Assembly (NCBI RefSeq): GCF_038396675.1
Contig: NC_088931.1
Span: 77,690,001 to 77,754,000, forward strand
From: Hydra vulgaris
Taxonomy: Eukaryota > Cnidaria > Hydrozoa > Anthoathecata > Hydridae
Reading direction: 5' to 3'
Length of the DNA: 64,000 bases
Below the pieces are notes generated by a model. The model was not told the origin of the DNA and made no database searches. It worked only from the letters and a program-made list of their open reading frames with translations. This document shows, in pieces, positions 51,869 to 61,089 of this stretch. Position 1 is the first letter of the stretch; every line of letters starts with the position of its first letter. The translations under genes and the position numbers were made by a program.

Positions 51869-54800
51869 TTAATACATATCGATAAAATTGGTTTTGTTAA
51901 TTATGAGATCTTTTAGTTTTTTCTTCAGGGCAATAAGATTATCCAATTTAGTAAGTTCTATATTTTGAGGTATTGTTTTGTTGTATAAATAGGGGCCACG
52001 GTATACAATTGAAAATCTCGAAAATTTTGTTTTTTTTATGGGCAATGTAAAGTATCCGGTTCCTCGTGTGGTATATCTGTTGGCGTTGGTTTGAAAAAAG
52101 TTATTAGTAAAATGAGTTGGGACAAGTCCGAGCTTATATTTGAGCATAAATAAAACATTTTGGTAGATGTTAATTTGATAGATATTTAAAGCATTCAAGT
52201 TTTTATGTAAAGGATCGGCATGAGTGAATTTATTTTTATTATAAATCAATCTTGATGCGTGTTTTTGGTGTGTATATAGAGAACTTAATTTAGATTTATT
52301 TGTACTTCCCCAGGCAATATTAGCATATGTTAGATAACTTTGTATATAAGAAAAGTAGAGAACTTTCAGATTCTCCTGGGAAAGTATAGTTTTGACTTTG
52401 TAAAGTATGCCGATACTTTTTGATATTTTTGTATTTAATGTTTTTATATGGGGTTTCCAAGAAATCGTTTCGTCAATAATTATCCCAAGAAATTTAATAG
52501 TTTCAGTTCTTTCGATGTTTATGTTATCAATTTTTAGTAATGGTAGCATGCTTGGTATTTTGTTTTTTTGTTGGTTGGAATGAAACAAGATGTATTTTGT
52601 TTTTTCTTGATTTAAAGATAATTTATTTACTTTAAACCAAATGTTTAGACTCTCAAGGTCATCATTTGCAGATTCAAAGAGATTTTCAATTGATGCTGAT
52701 GAATAAAATAAATTTGTGTCATCAGCAAACATTATTGCATCAAGTTTTTTTAGTGATTGTGGAAGATCGTTAATATAAATTAAAAATAAAAGAGGACCAA
52801 GAATGGAACCTTGGGGAACTCCGCATTTTATTTTTAGTAAATTAGAATACTTATTATCGTTCGAAATAACACATTGTTGTCTGTTGCACAGATAACTTTT
52901 AAACCAATCAAGGCTAGTATTTTTTATTCCGTATTTTTCCATTTTTTTTAGTAAGATATCATGATTAATTGTGTCAAATGCTTTGGATAGGTCTATAAAA
53001 GTTCCTAATACAAATTGCTTTTTATTAAAAGAATCACTTATGCTATTAACTAAATCTAAAATTGCATGTTCTGTTGAGTGCTGTGCTTGAAAGCCGAATT
53101 GTTTTTTATTTAAGAACTTGTTTTGAATTAGGTATTCATATAATCTATTATAGATTATTCTTTCAAGTATTTTAGAAAAGGTTGGAAGTATTGAGATTGG
53201 TCTGTAATTGTTTATTAGAAATGTTTCACCGGTTTTAAAAATAGGTACAATTTTAGCTACTTTTAATTTATCTGGTACAGTTCCTGTTATAATTGATGAT
53301 TTAAATATTTCGAAAATAGGTTTGCGTATCTCCGAGAAGACATTGACGACGATATTACTGCAAATGTCATCTATACCTGGAGACTTGTTTGTTTTAAGAG
53401 AGTTTATTGCATTTTCGAGTTCATCAATTTTTAGTTCTTTAAATATTAATTCGTTGTTGACACTAGTTAGATAAGTTTCAAATGAGTTGTTTGGACAATT
53501 GACTTTTGAAGCTAGATTTGGGCCTATGTTGACAAAAAAACTATTAAATTTTTCTGAAATTGCATTATTATTGTCATACTCTTTATTATCTATGACAATT
53601 TGAGCAGGTAAACTATTTATTTTGCAGGTTTTTATCCCAATTATTTCTTTCATGATATCCCAAGTTTTCTTAATATCACCATTTGTGTTTTTTATTTTAT
53701 TTGAGTAATAGTTTTTCTTTGAATTTTTTTTAATTTTTTCAAACAAGTTTTTATACTGTTTGTAAACATTTAGGTTTGCCTCATTTCTATTTTTTAAGTA
53801 TTTAATATAAAGTTTTTGTTTTTTTTTTGAGGATTTTTTAATACCTTTGGTGATCCATGGACATTTTAAATGTTTTTCTTTTATTAATTTTACTTTAATT
53901 GGGAAGTGCATATTATAGTTTTTTAGGAAAATTTTTTCGAAGTTATTATAAGCAGAGTTAGTATGCCCAAGATTGCATTCATGGTATACCTTATCCCACT
54001 CTTCTGCCGACAGTGAGTCTTTAAATTGTTGAATAGCAAATTTGTTGATTTTTCTTTTATAAGTTTTAATTCTACAACTATTATTAGATTTTATATCTTG
54101 CGTCAAGGAGAAGAAAATAGGAAAATGATCAGATATATCTGCCTTGATTATTCCTGCCTTTAGAGAAGTATCAAACAATGAATTAGTTAATATATTGTCT
54201 ATTGCAGTGATTGAAGTTGGAGTTACTCGAGTTGGCTTGTTAATAATTGGGAAGATGTAATGTTGAAGCATTTCGTCAAAAAAAAGTTTAGTATTGACAT
54301 GTTTATCATATTGTAAACAATCTATGTTTATGTCTCCAATACAGAATATTTTTTTTTGCTCATTGTTGTTTTTTATAAAAATTTGTTTTAAATGATTGGA
54401 AAATTTAAATAAATCACCTTCAGGTGGCCGGTAACATGTGGAGACCAATATGTTTTTTGATTTGTTGCTAGTTATTTCAATTGTAAAAACCTCACTATCG
54501 GCATCTGAGATCGAAAGGTCATCTCTAATTTTGGTAACTTGATCATTCCTAATATAAGTTATAATTCCACCTCCCCTTTTGTTAGTTTTTCTTTCAGATG
54601 ATAATAATTTGTAGTTAGGAATTTCTAAACTTGAATTTATTCTGCATGATTCGTCAGAACACCACGTTTCTGTTAGGCATATCATACTGAATAGATAATC
54701 GCATTCGATAAGAAAATGTTTTAGCTTATCCATGTTGCTATTTATACTTCTTATGTTAATGTGTATTACAGTAAAATTACTCTTTAACGTTTTTAGTTCA

Positions 54801-54952
54801 CTTTTAAAAGTTTTTATTTCAAAAAAGGACGAACTAAAATTGTTTTCGTTAAAAAAATGCAAATCAGCGTCAGAAATATCATTAAGTAAAACATTTGCTG
54901 AATTGAAAACATTAAAGTGTAATTTTTCAAAATCTATTGTTAAGTTAGTCAT
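51869..54952 (-). CDS. LINE ORF2: endonuclease-reverse transcriptase, 1027 aa, open
   Basis: The protein nicks target DNA and copies element RNA at the nick. Residues about 55-285 are the APE-type endonuclease: HINIRSINSN, LTETWCSDES, STCYRPPEGD, FCIGDINIDC and ADISDHFPIF keep the expected catalytic Asn, Glu, Asp and His. Residues about 500-780 are the reverse transcriptase: NNYRPISILPTFSKILERII, GTFIDLSKAFDTINHDIL, CGVPQGSILGPLLFLIYIND and MFADDTNLFY, with all catalytic Asp present. The thumb and C-terminal domain follow (FLGIIIDETISWKPH, TYANIAWGSTNKSK). Length is typical of CR1-type ORF2 proteins. The start Met is the first in frame. No stop or frameshift interrupts it, so the copy may be young. 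Confidence 0.93.
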   Translation of the reverse strand: MTNLTIDFEKLHFNVFNSANVLLNDISDADLHFFNENNFSSSFFEIKTFKSELKTLKSNFTVIHINIRSINSNMDKLKHFLIECDYLFSMICLTETWCSDESCRINSSLEIPNYKLLSSERKTNKRGGGIITYIRNDQVTKIRDDLSISDADSEVFTIEITSNKSKNILVSTCYRPPEGDLFKFSNHLKQIFIKNNNEQKKIFCIGDINIDCLQYDKHVNTKLFFDEMLQHYIFPIINKPTRVTPTSITAIDNILTNSLFDTSLKAGIIKADISDHFPIFFSLTQDIKSNNSCRIKTYKRKINKFAIQQFKDSLSAEEWDKVYHECNLGHTNSAYNNFEKIFLKNYNMHFPIKVKLIKEKHLKCPWITKGIKKSSKKKQKLYIKYLKNRNEANLNVYKQYKNLFEKIKKNSKKNYYSNKIKNTNGDIKKTWDIMKEIIGIKTCKINSLPAQIVIDNKEYDNNNAISEKFNSFFVNIGPNLASKVNCPNNSFETYLTSVNNELIFKELKIDELENAINSLKTNKSPGIDDICSNIVVNVFSEIRKPIFEIFKSSIITGTVPDKLKVAKIVPIFKTGETFLINNYRPISILPTFSKILERIIYNRLYEYLIQNKFLNKKQFGFQAQHSTEHAILDLVNSISDSFNKKQFVLGTFIDLSKAFDTINHDILLKKMEKYGIKNTSLDWFKSYLCNRQQCVISNDNKYSNLLKIKCGVPQGSILGPLLFLIYINDLPQSLKKLDAIMFADDTNLFYSSASIENLFESANDDLESLNIWFKVNKLSLNQEKTKYILFHSNQQKNKIPSMLPLLKIDNINIERTETIKFLGIIIDETISWKPHIKTLNTKISKSIGILYKVKTILSQENLKVLYFSYIQSYLTYANIAWGSTNKSKLSSLYTHQKHASRLIYNKNKFTHADPLHKNLNALNIYQINIYQNVLFMLKYKLGLVPTHFTNNFFQTNANRYTTRGTGYFTLPIKKTKFSRFSIVYRGPYLYNKTIPQNIELTKLDNLIALKKKLKDLIINKTNFIDMY

Positions 54953-55000
54953 TAATTAAAATTGTTAAAATAGTGCTTTGCTTAATAAAACTTCGCGCGT

Positions 55001-55740
55001 TTACTTTCTAAAATCTCTACAATAAATTTTATCAAATTTAATAACTGCAAATTTACCTTCGTTTCGTAATCGTTTAACTTCTTCCCAAAGCTTCTTTCTT
55101 TCTAACATCGTTTCTTTTGCATAATCTTCATTGATATAAATACCGGTTCCTTTAAGTTTATTTACTGAGCTTAATATTTTATTTTTATCATGATAATTCA
55201 AAAGTTTAAAACGATTGATCTTGGTGTTTTATTATCTTTAACTGCACCGACTCGGTGCGCTCGTTCCACAACTACTTCACTTAATATATTTAGCTTTGTT
55301 TTAAAGATGTCTTTTACAGCCTTCTCACAATCACTCCAGTTTTCTTCAGGGTTTTCTTTTATGCCATCGATACGTAAGTTATTACGTCTCGAGCGATTCT
55401 CTAAGTCAATAGATTTTTTTTTTAACATCAAAATTTCATTATCATATTTTGTTTTTATATGAATAAGTTCATCCTTAGCTTTTTCTTCTTGGAAATTTAA
55501 GCTGACTTTTATTTCGTCAACTTCATTTTCAACTCTTCTGATATTTAACTTGTTATTGTTTATTTCAGCGTCCATTTTGTCTAACCTTGCTGTTATTATT
55601 TTGAAATTCGAACTTATTATTGTAGTGAAGTTTTTTTCATGATCTTTGAGTAATCTCTCCGTTTCTGCTAGTATACTTCTTTTTTGTTCTTCTAGTTTGC
55701 TTGTGATAATTTTTTCTATATTTTTAATATTTATTTCCAT
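55001..55740 (-). pseudogene. LINE ORF1: coiled-coil RNA-binding protein, one frameshift
   Basis: Start MEINIKNIEKIITSKLEEQK at 55740. Residues about 1-110 form a long heptad-rich coiled coil. Then LENRSRRNNLRIDGIKENPE and a VVERAHRVGA block are the RNA-binding (L1 ORF1-like) domain. The frame stops near 55198 after RSIVLNF, and the expected continuation LLNYHDKNKILSSVNKL runs in another frame from 55201 to 55001. A single missing T in a T run near 55205 would explain the break. An upstream in-frame Met at 55899 exists but lies in the repeated leader, so 55740 is preferred. Confidence 0.8.
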
Positions 55741-55813
55741 TTTTATTGTAAATAAAGTTATACTCAAAAAAAGAATACGTCTTACTCGTCTTGTGCCGCA
55801 AACGCAAACAAGA

Positions 55814-55882
55814 CTTTTAAGGGCATTTCCAATACTATATGGGTGAGTTTTTAAGGGCATTTCCAATACTATATGGGTGAGT
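55814..55882 (-). repeat. 33-bp tandem repeat in LINE 5' leader
   Basis: TTTTAAGGGCATTTCCAATA and the following 13 bases are present twice back to back. It lies upstream of ORF1, where LINE promoters reside. Confidence 0.85.
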
Positions 55883-55905
55883 GTTGGGTATGACGACACC
55901 TCTAA

Positions 55906-56449
55906 TCAATAAATTCTTACACCACAAGTCGGCAATTTGGGATCTTTTTGTAGATTTAGTCGGCAAAATAGGACTTCGGTTATTTATCTCTTTTTGTCAA
56001 ATAATGTAAAATAAAATATTAAAATCATTCGCCAGTTTAAACTATACTTTGCAGCATCAGCAGCAGTTGACATTTGATTGGTTGCAATTATACTCCTTTG
56101 TATCAAGATTTAACAAAAGTATTTTTAATATAATATATTTTTGTTAAATCATGAAACGTAGAGAACAATATAAAGTGATTTTGAGTTTGTGAATAAGTCG
56201 AAGCATGGCTTATAACTTGATTAAAAATATTTTCAAAAGATTTAAAGTTTTTGAACGTTTTCGACGTGTTTTGAAAGTTCATTGGGAGGCATTTTTTCTT
56301 ATTTGTTTTCTAATATTTACTGTATTTGAGGATTGTTTTAGGAAAAAAATGTCAAATACAACCTATGGCAAAGCAACTCAGTTTTGAATTGTGTTCGTAT
56401 TAGGAAAAGTAAAACTACGCTGTCTTCCAAAGCATTAGGAGTCAAATGA
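55906..56449. other. Spacer between LINE and Tc1-like element
   Basis: No gene recognised. A 60-codon + frame at 56205-56387 has no family resemblance. Confidence 0.4.
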
Positions 56450-58022
56450 AAAAAAAAAATTTTTAACTTCAATTACTAAATAGTAATTTAAGTTGAATGT
56501 TTTTTTAACTTAGATATACAGCAACTTTTTTAACTTCGATATACAGCAACTTTTTTAACTTCGATATACTGCAATTTTTTAACTTTAATGAAAAAAAATA
56601 AAAAGTTAATATTACATATTAGAAAAAAGGTTTATACATAATAAGACTAATTAAAAATTAATAAATGTGTTATTTTGCTTCTATTGGTAATGTAAAAATA
56701 TAGTCTTCCAAAACATTTGCAACTTTTTTAATGGGGTATCCTTTACTTTTGAGGATCATGGGTTATCTTCTTGGCATAGACTCAATGAGTTTAATAATTT
56801 TTCTGGTGTAATCTCATTCAGGTAGCTTCAATAGTTTCAAACATCTCACCAGCGTTTTTGAAGGATCCTTTGTGTTTTAAGAAAAGTTTAACTTGATAGC
56901 ATAAATTTCCAATCGAATTGAGATCAGGTGATTCAGCATGAGGAACCATTTTTTAACAAAAATATTACGATAAACAAATTGATCCATAATGCCATTTATT
57001 TGATGAATAGATCCAACTCCGCTAAAACCAGAAAAACAACCCCAAACCATTTCAATTTTTCTACCAACCTGCTTAACTGTTCCTCTTGTGTATTTAGGAT
57101 CTAAACGTTTACCTTTAGATCTACGTACCTTGAAATTGTCATCAGAATCTTTAAAATTAAACTTTGATTCATCGCTCCAGCGTATTCTTTTCCAAACAGT
57201 AATAGTCCAGTCTTCATGAGCATTTGCAAATTCAATTCTATATTTTCGGTTCTTCGGAAAAATGAAAGGTCTTTTTGCTACTATGAAACTCAAATAACCT
57301 GAAAGTTGTAACCGTCTGCAAACTGTATTTTGAGGCACTAAAAGTGTCCAATTTTGAATGTTAGCATTAGCGCTGTTAAAAGGATTCTTTTGGCGTGACG
57401 AGTAATTTTTCTGTCCGTGAAACGACATGTTTTGCGTGGTCTCCCACCTTAATGTTCCGTTTTTAAATAATTGCCTTTCTTAAACCGTTTGATTATTCGA
57501 CATACAATTGATTTATGAATTGAATACTTGGTGACAAATTCTTTTTGACTCCTCTTTTGTAGTCTTTAACAATGCTTTTTCTAAAAGCTAAATTATACTT
57601 GTTTCCTGCCATTATAAACCAAAACAGCGCAAACTCGTGATCTCAAGCAAATATTGTAACGATTGCAATACTGCAGTTCCTTCTCTAGGCAAATGTTAAT
57701 GATATACTAACTCTTAAGTATTAATGATTACAACTTTAAAATTATCTTGGATATTATTTCCGCACGAAGAAATTTTCTGGCGAATGGTTTCTTGTGGGCT
57801 GTAAATAGTTTTTTAGAGTAGTTATGATAAAGTTGTTAATGCTTTGAAAGATCACATTTTTACATTAAAATAGAAGCAAAAAACGCGTTTATTCATTTTC
57901 AAGTAGTCTTATTAAGTATAAATCTTTTTACTTATACGTAATATTAACCATTTTTTTATTTCATTTAAAGAGTCTTACTTTTAGAAAAGTTGCTGTATTC
58001 AGTAATTGAACTTAAAAAAATA
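56450..58022 (-). mobile_element. Tc1-like transposon with long inverted repeats
   Basis: Sequences at about 56452-56710 and 57855-58022 are inverted relatives. Shared blocks include GTTAATATTAC, ATAATAAGACT, TTTTGCTTCTATT and AATGTAAAAATAT-like pieces, and the CAGCAACTTTT and AACTTCAATTACT outer units. The left repeat contains three tandem copies of GATATACAGCAACTTTTTTA (56512-56590). The transposase pseudogene lies between. Confidence 0.7.
56660..57612 (-). pseudogene. Tc1-like transposase pseudogene
   Basis: Starts MAGNKYNLAFRKSIVKDYK at 57612, then a frame break. The 57428-56877 frame reads PQNTVCRRLQLSGYL, IRWSDESKFNFKDS (first catalytic Asp), VRRSKGKRLDPKYT, MVWGCFSGFSGVG and INGIMDQFVYRNIF. 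The second half (HAESPDLN-like with the next catalytic residues) is broken by frame shifts below 56960. The family uses a DDE transposase for cut-and-paste movement. This copy is inactive. Confidence 0.85.
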
Positions 58023-58194
58023 TTTCCTTACATTCGGTTGCTAATATTGTGACAGTGTAAAATATGGGTTTCTAACTGCAATCACAAAAATTATTACTTT
58101 ACCTTGCTTCTTATGATTTTTTTTTTCATTTGCACAGTGGGCATAACTAAGTCACTTACAATTACTATTACTATTATTAGTATTGTTAATTTTG

Positions 58195-58317
<123 letters not shown>

Positions 58318-59089
58318 GTATGTATTTCACGTTAAAATTTTTTTTTTGTTATTATAAAATGTAAATACACGGCTGATGAAAGATAAAGACAAATTCATTC
58401 TTACCGCCATGCCCATTTAAAATATGAATATAAATAACAAATTGCGTTACTTCGTTACAAAAACACAGACACAAATATAAAAAATATTGTTTTTATTATT
58501 ATTTTTAGCTTTTATTCATTAAGATTTAAAATTTCAAATAAATAAAAAGGAGATAAAACATGAATAACAAAAGAAAAAGGAAAGCTTGGAGCTAGTATTA
58601 TGAACAGTATTTGTATATTATAATGAATACTTCATATAAAACAAATTTTTTAAAAACTTTATTATAAAAAACATGAAATTATAGTATAAAAATTGAATAT
58701 AATATATAAGAAATACATTTATAAGAAATAAATATAAGAGATAAATTTTTTAGAAACTCTACTATACAAAAAACAAAATTATAATATAAAAATTGAATAT
58801 TATATAATAAAAATTGAATATTGAATATTATTGAATATTAAAAATTAAATACAAAGAAACATATAGGCACTCACTTATTTACGAATTAATAAACACACAT
58901 TTTATAAATCATATTATTGTTACAATTGTTTATATTTCAGATTTATAAAGATTCAGATTAAGAATAAATATGATCAAGAATGTAGTAAAAAAAAAAAAAA
59001 AAAAAAGCATGTAAAAAACATGTGATTATTCCTATTTAAAAGTTTCAGAAGAAATCTAATTATTTGTCAATTATGAAAAGTTTTTGTTT
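58318..59089. other. AT-rich spacer
   Basis: TATAAAAATTGAATAT-type units recur at 58680-58830. A 21-base A run lies near 58987. No gene. Confidence 0.45.
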
Positions 59090-60180
59090 AAGTTTATATT
59101 TAAATTGACCAAGGAAAGAAATAGTTTTTAACGCATTGTTCATTAGCGTGTTATGGAACACGCTTATGAACAATGCGTTTTAAATGCTAAGTTCTAAATC
59201 GCAATCAGATTTAGGTAATCTGGTTGCGATTTAGAACTTAGTAGCAGAATAATTTATTTTTGGTTAAATATAATTGTTCTTCGAAAATCGTTTTGGATTT
59301 AAGCGATTTTTTTTTTTTTTTAACGAGTTAAATAAGTAGGGTGTCATTTTATTATCAACTTTGAACATAAATATAAGAATTTGATAAAGGTTAAGTTGAA
59401 GTACATTTGAGTATTTTAAATTTATTAAAAAGAAATTTTGTTTGTGCGAAGAATTTTGAATTATTGAAAAAATGGAAATTTTCACCTTCCAATAATTCTC
59501 ACAGCGTGTTTTTGTTTAATTAGCAGCTTATTATTTTTAGTTACATGAGTGCCAAGCAACGTTAGCGTAGTTTAGATAGCAATGAATAAAAGAAAAGTAA
59601 ATGATTTTCAAACAGGTTTGGTTTATCAACTGTTTGGGTTTGTGTAAGTCTATATATTTTTTGGTATTTTGTTTTGGATTATACGTATGTGCTCCTTCCA
59701 CGTTGCTAAGACTAGGAAGTCTTAAGGGAATATCCTTTTTTCATGAAGACGATGGAAGAAAGTATACTTTGTTTTCTTTAATATTTAGAGACAATCTAGT
59801 TGGTATAAACCATTCGCTTGGTTTCGCAAGATCTTTGTTTATTGTTGCAAATAAAACATTAATATCTTTATTAGAATAAAATACGTTAGTATCGTCGGTA
59901 AACAACATTGAATTTAAGATATTTGAGAATTTACTTAAGTCATTTATATAAAAGCGGTCATAGAATTGCTCCTTAGAAGACGCCGCAGGTAATTGTCATT
60001 AAATCCGTTTCATCGCCATCATATAAAATGCATTGCTTCTTATTTGCTAAATAACTCTTAAACCGAGTTAGAATTTACAATACCATAATTTTTAAGTTTA
60101 TAAGCGGAAATAGGATTTTATTTAAATTTCTTAGAGATTTTTCCAATATTAAGTTCTTAAACATTTTTTTTAAGGTATTA
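59090..60180 (-). pseudogene. CR1-like LINE fragment with fold-backs
   Basis: The minus strand gives an altered FADD block (LFTDDTNVFYSNKDINVLF) near 59910-59855, then thumb pieces. NLYQILIFMFKVDNKMTPYL follows at 59390-59330, then SKNNYI and a C-terminal piece ALKTISFLGQFKYKLKQKLF at about 59135-59070. The C-terminal part is interrupted by two palindromes (59132-59181 and 59187-59241). Numerous stops are present. Confidence 0.7.
59132..59241. repeat. Two adjacent palindromes inside a LINE tail
   Basis: 59132-59154 pairs with 59159-59181 (about 23 bp, AACGCATTGTTCAT...). 59187-59211 pairs with 59217-59241 (25 bp, one mismatch, CTAAGTTCTAAATCGCAA...). Loops are 4-5 bp. Confidence 0.88.
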
Positions 60181-60244
60181 GGTTAGTTGTTCTAATATAA
60201 AAAAAAAAAAAACTTGTACAACTTTTTTTTTTGAAAGGGGCAGT

Positions 60245-60306
60245 AACCAATCCAAAAATTAATGTGTTTTTTAGGGTTAAAAAACACATTAATTTTTGGA
60301 TTGGTT
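60245..60306. repeat. Perfect palindrome, 29-bp arms and 4-bp loop
   Basis: 60245-60273 is the exact complement of 60278-60306, with GGGT between. Confidence 0.93.
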
Positions 60307-61089
60307 ATGATAAAAATCAAACTCTTACATTATACTTGTGTTATCAACTTAATGATATATTAAATTAATTAAAAACCAAAATAAGTAGAAAAATATTCTG
60401 GCTACCTCTGGAGTAAGAATTTCATTTTTACGGGTGTAAACTGTATAGAGAACTGACTAAGATTATTCTTCTAAAACTCTTTTTTTATTTAAAGTTATAA
60501 AAAATAAAATGATACAACAATTAACATGCTTCTTAAAGATCAACAAGAAGTTCAATAAAGAAAACTCACGGTTCACAATTTTTTGTTACCGGTAAACTAA
60601 ATTATTCCGGAAAAAAAAGAAAAAAACGGTTTTTATTGTTTGATTTTTTTTTTTAATTATACACAAAAATAAATATACTGCCTTGAGTAAAAATTTTTCG
60701 AAAATATAAAATGGGTTCTCGGTTTATTTTTACTCGGTTATTTTCTCGGTTTATTAACCTGTTTACTTTTTTACAAGGAGTGTGAGGCTTAGTGTAGCGT
60801 ATGACGCCTTTTTTTTTGACGGGGGAAACTAAAAACCTGCGTCTGAATGTGTAAAATTGTGTACCAGGAAATATTTTAATAGATTATCTTTTTTTTTATA
60901 TTTATTATATTATTATATTTTTATATTTATTATATTTACTTTAGGTTATTCTATTTTCCTTATCCATTAAAAAATTATTGTTATACACAGAATTTAAAAA
61001 TACTTTTTAGTTTTATAAAATTTTATTTTCAAGTTATAATTTTTTTTGCCTTAAAAAACCCACACAAAAATCCAGCTGCGTGATGATCA
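60307..61089. other. AT-rich spacer
   Basis: No gene. TCGGTTTATTTT and CTCGGTTA words repeat at 60715-60760. Confidence 0.4.

Larger units (their letters stand above)
51755..55905 (-). mobile_element. Nearly intact CR1-like LINE retrotransposon
   Basis: Minus-strand element with ORF1 (55740-55001, one frameshift), a short spacer and intact ORF2 (54952-51869). Its 3' UTR ends in AAAT-type tandem repeats (complement of about 51760-51800). The 5' leader contains a 33-bp unit present twice (about 55815-55880). It is by far the best preserved transposable element in the window. Confidence 0.85.
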
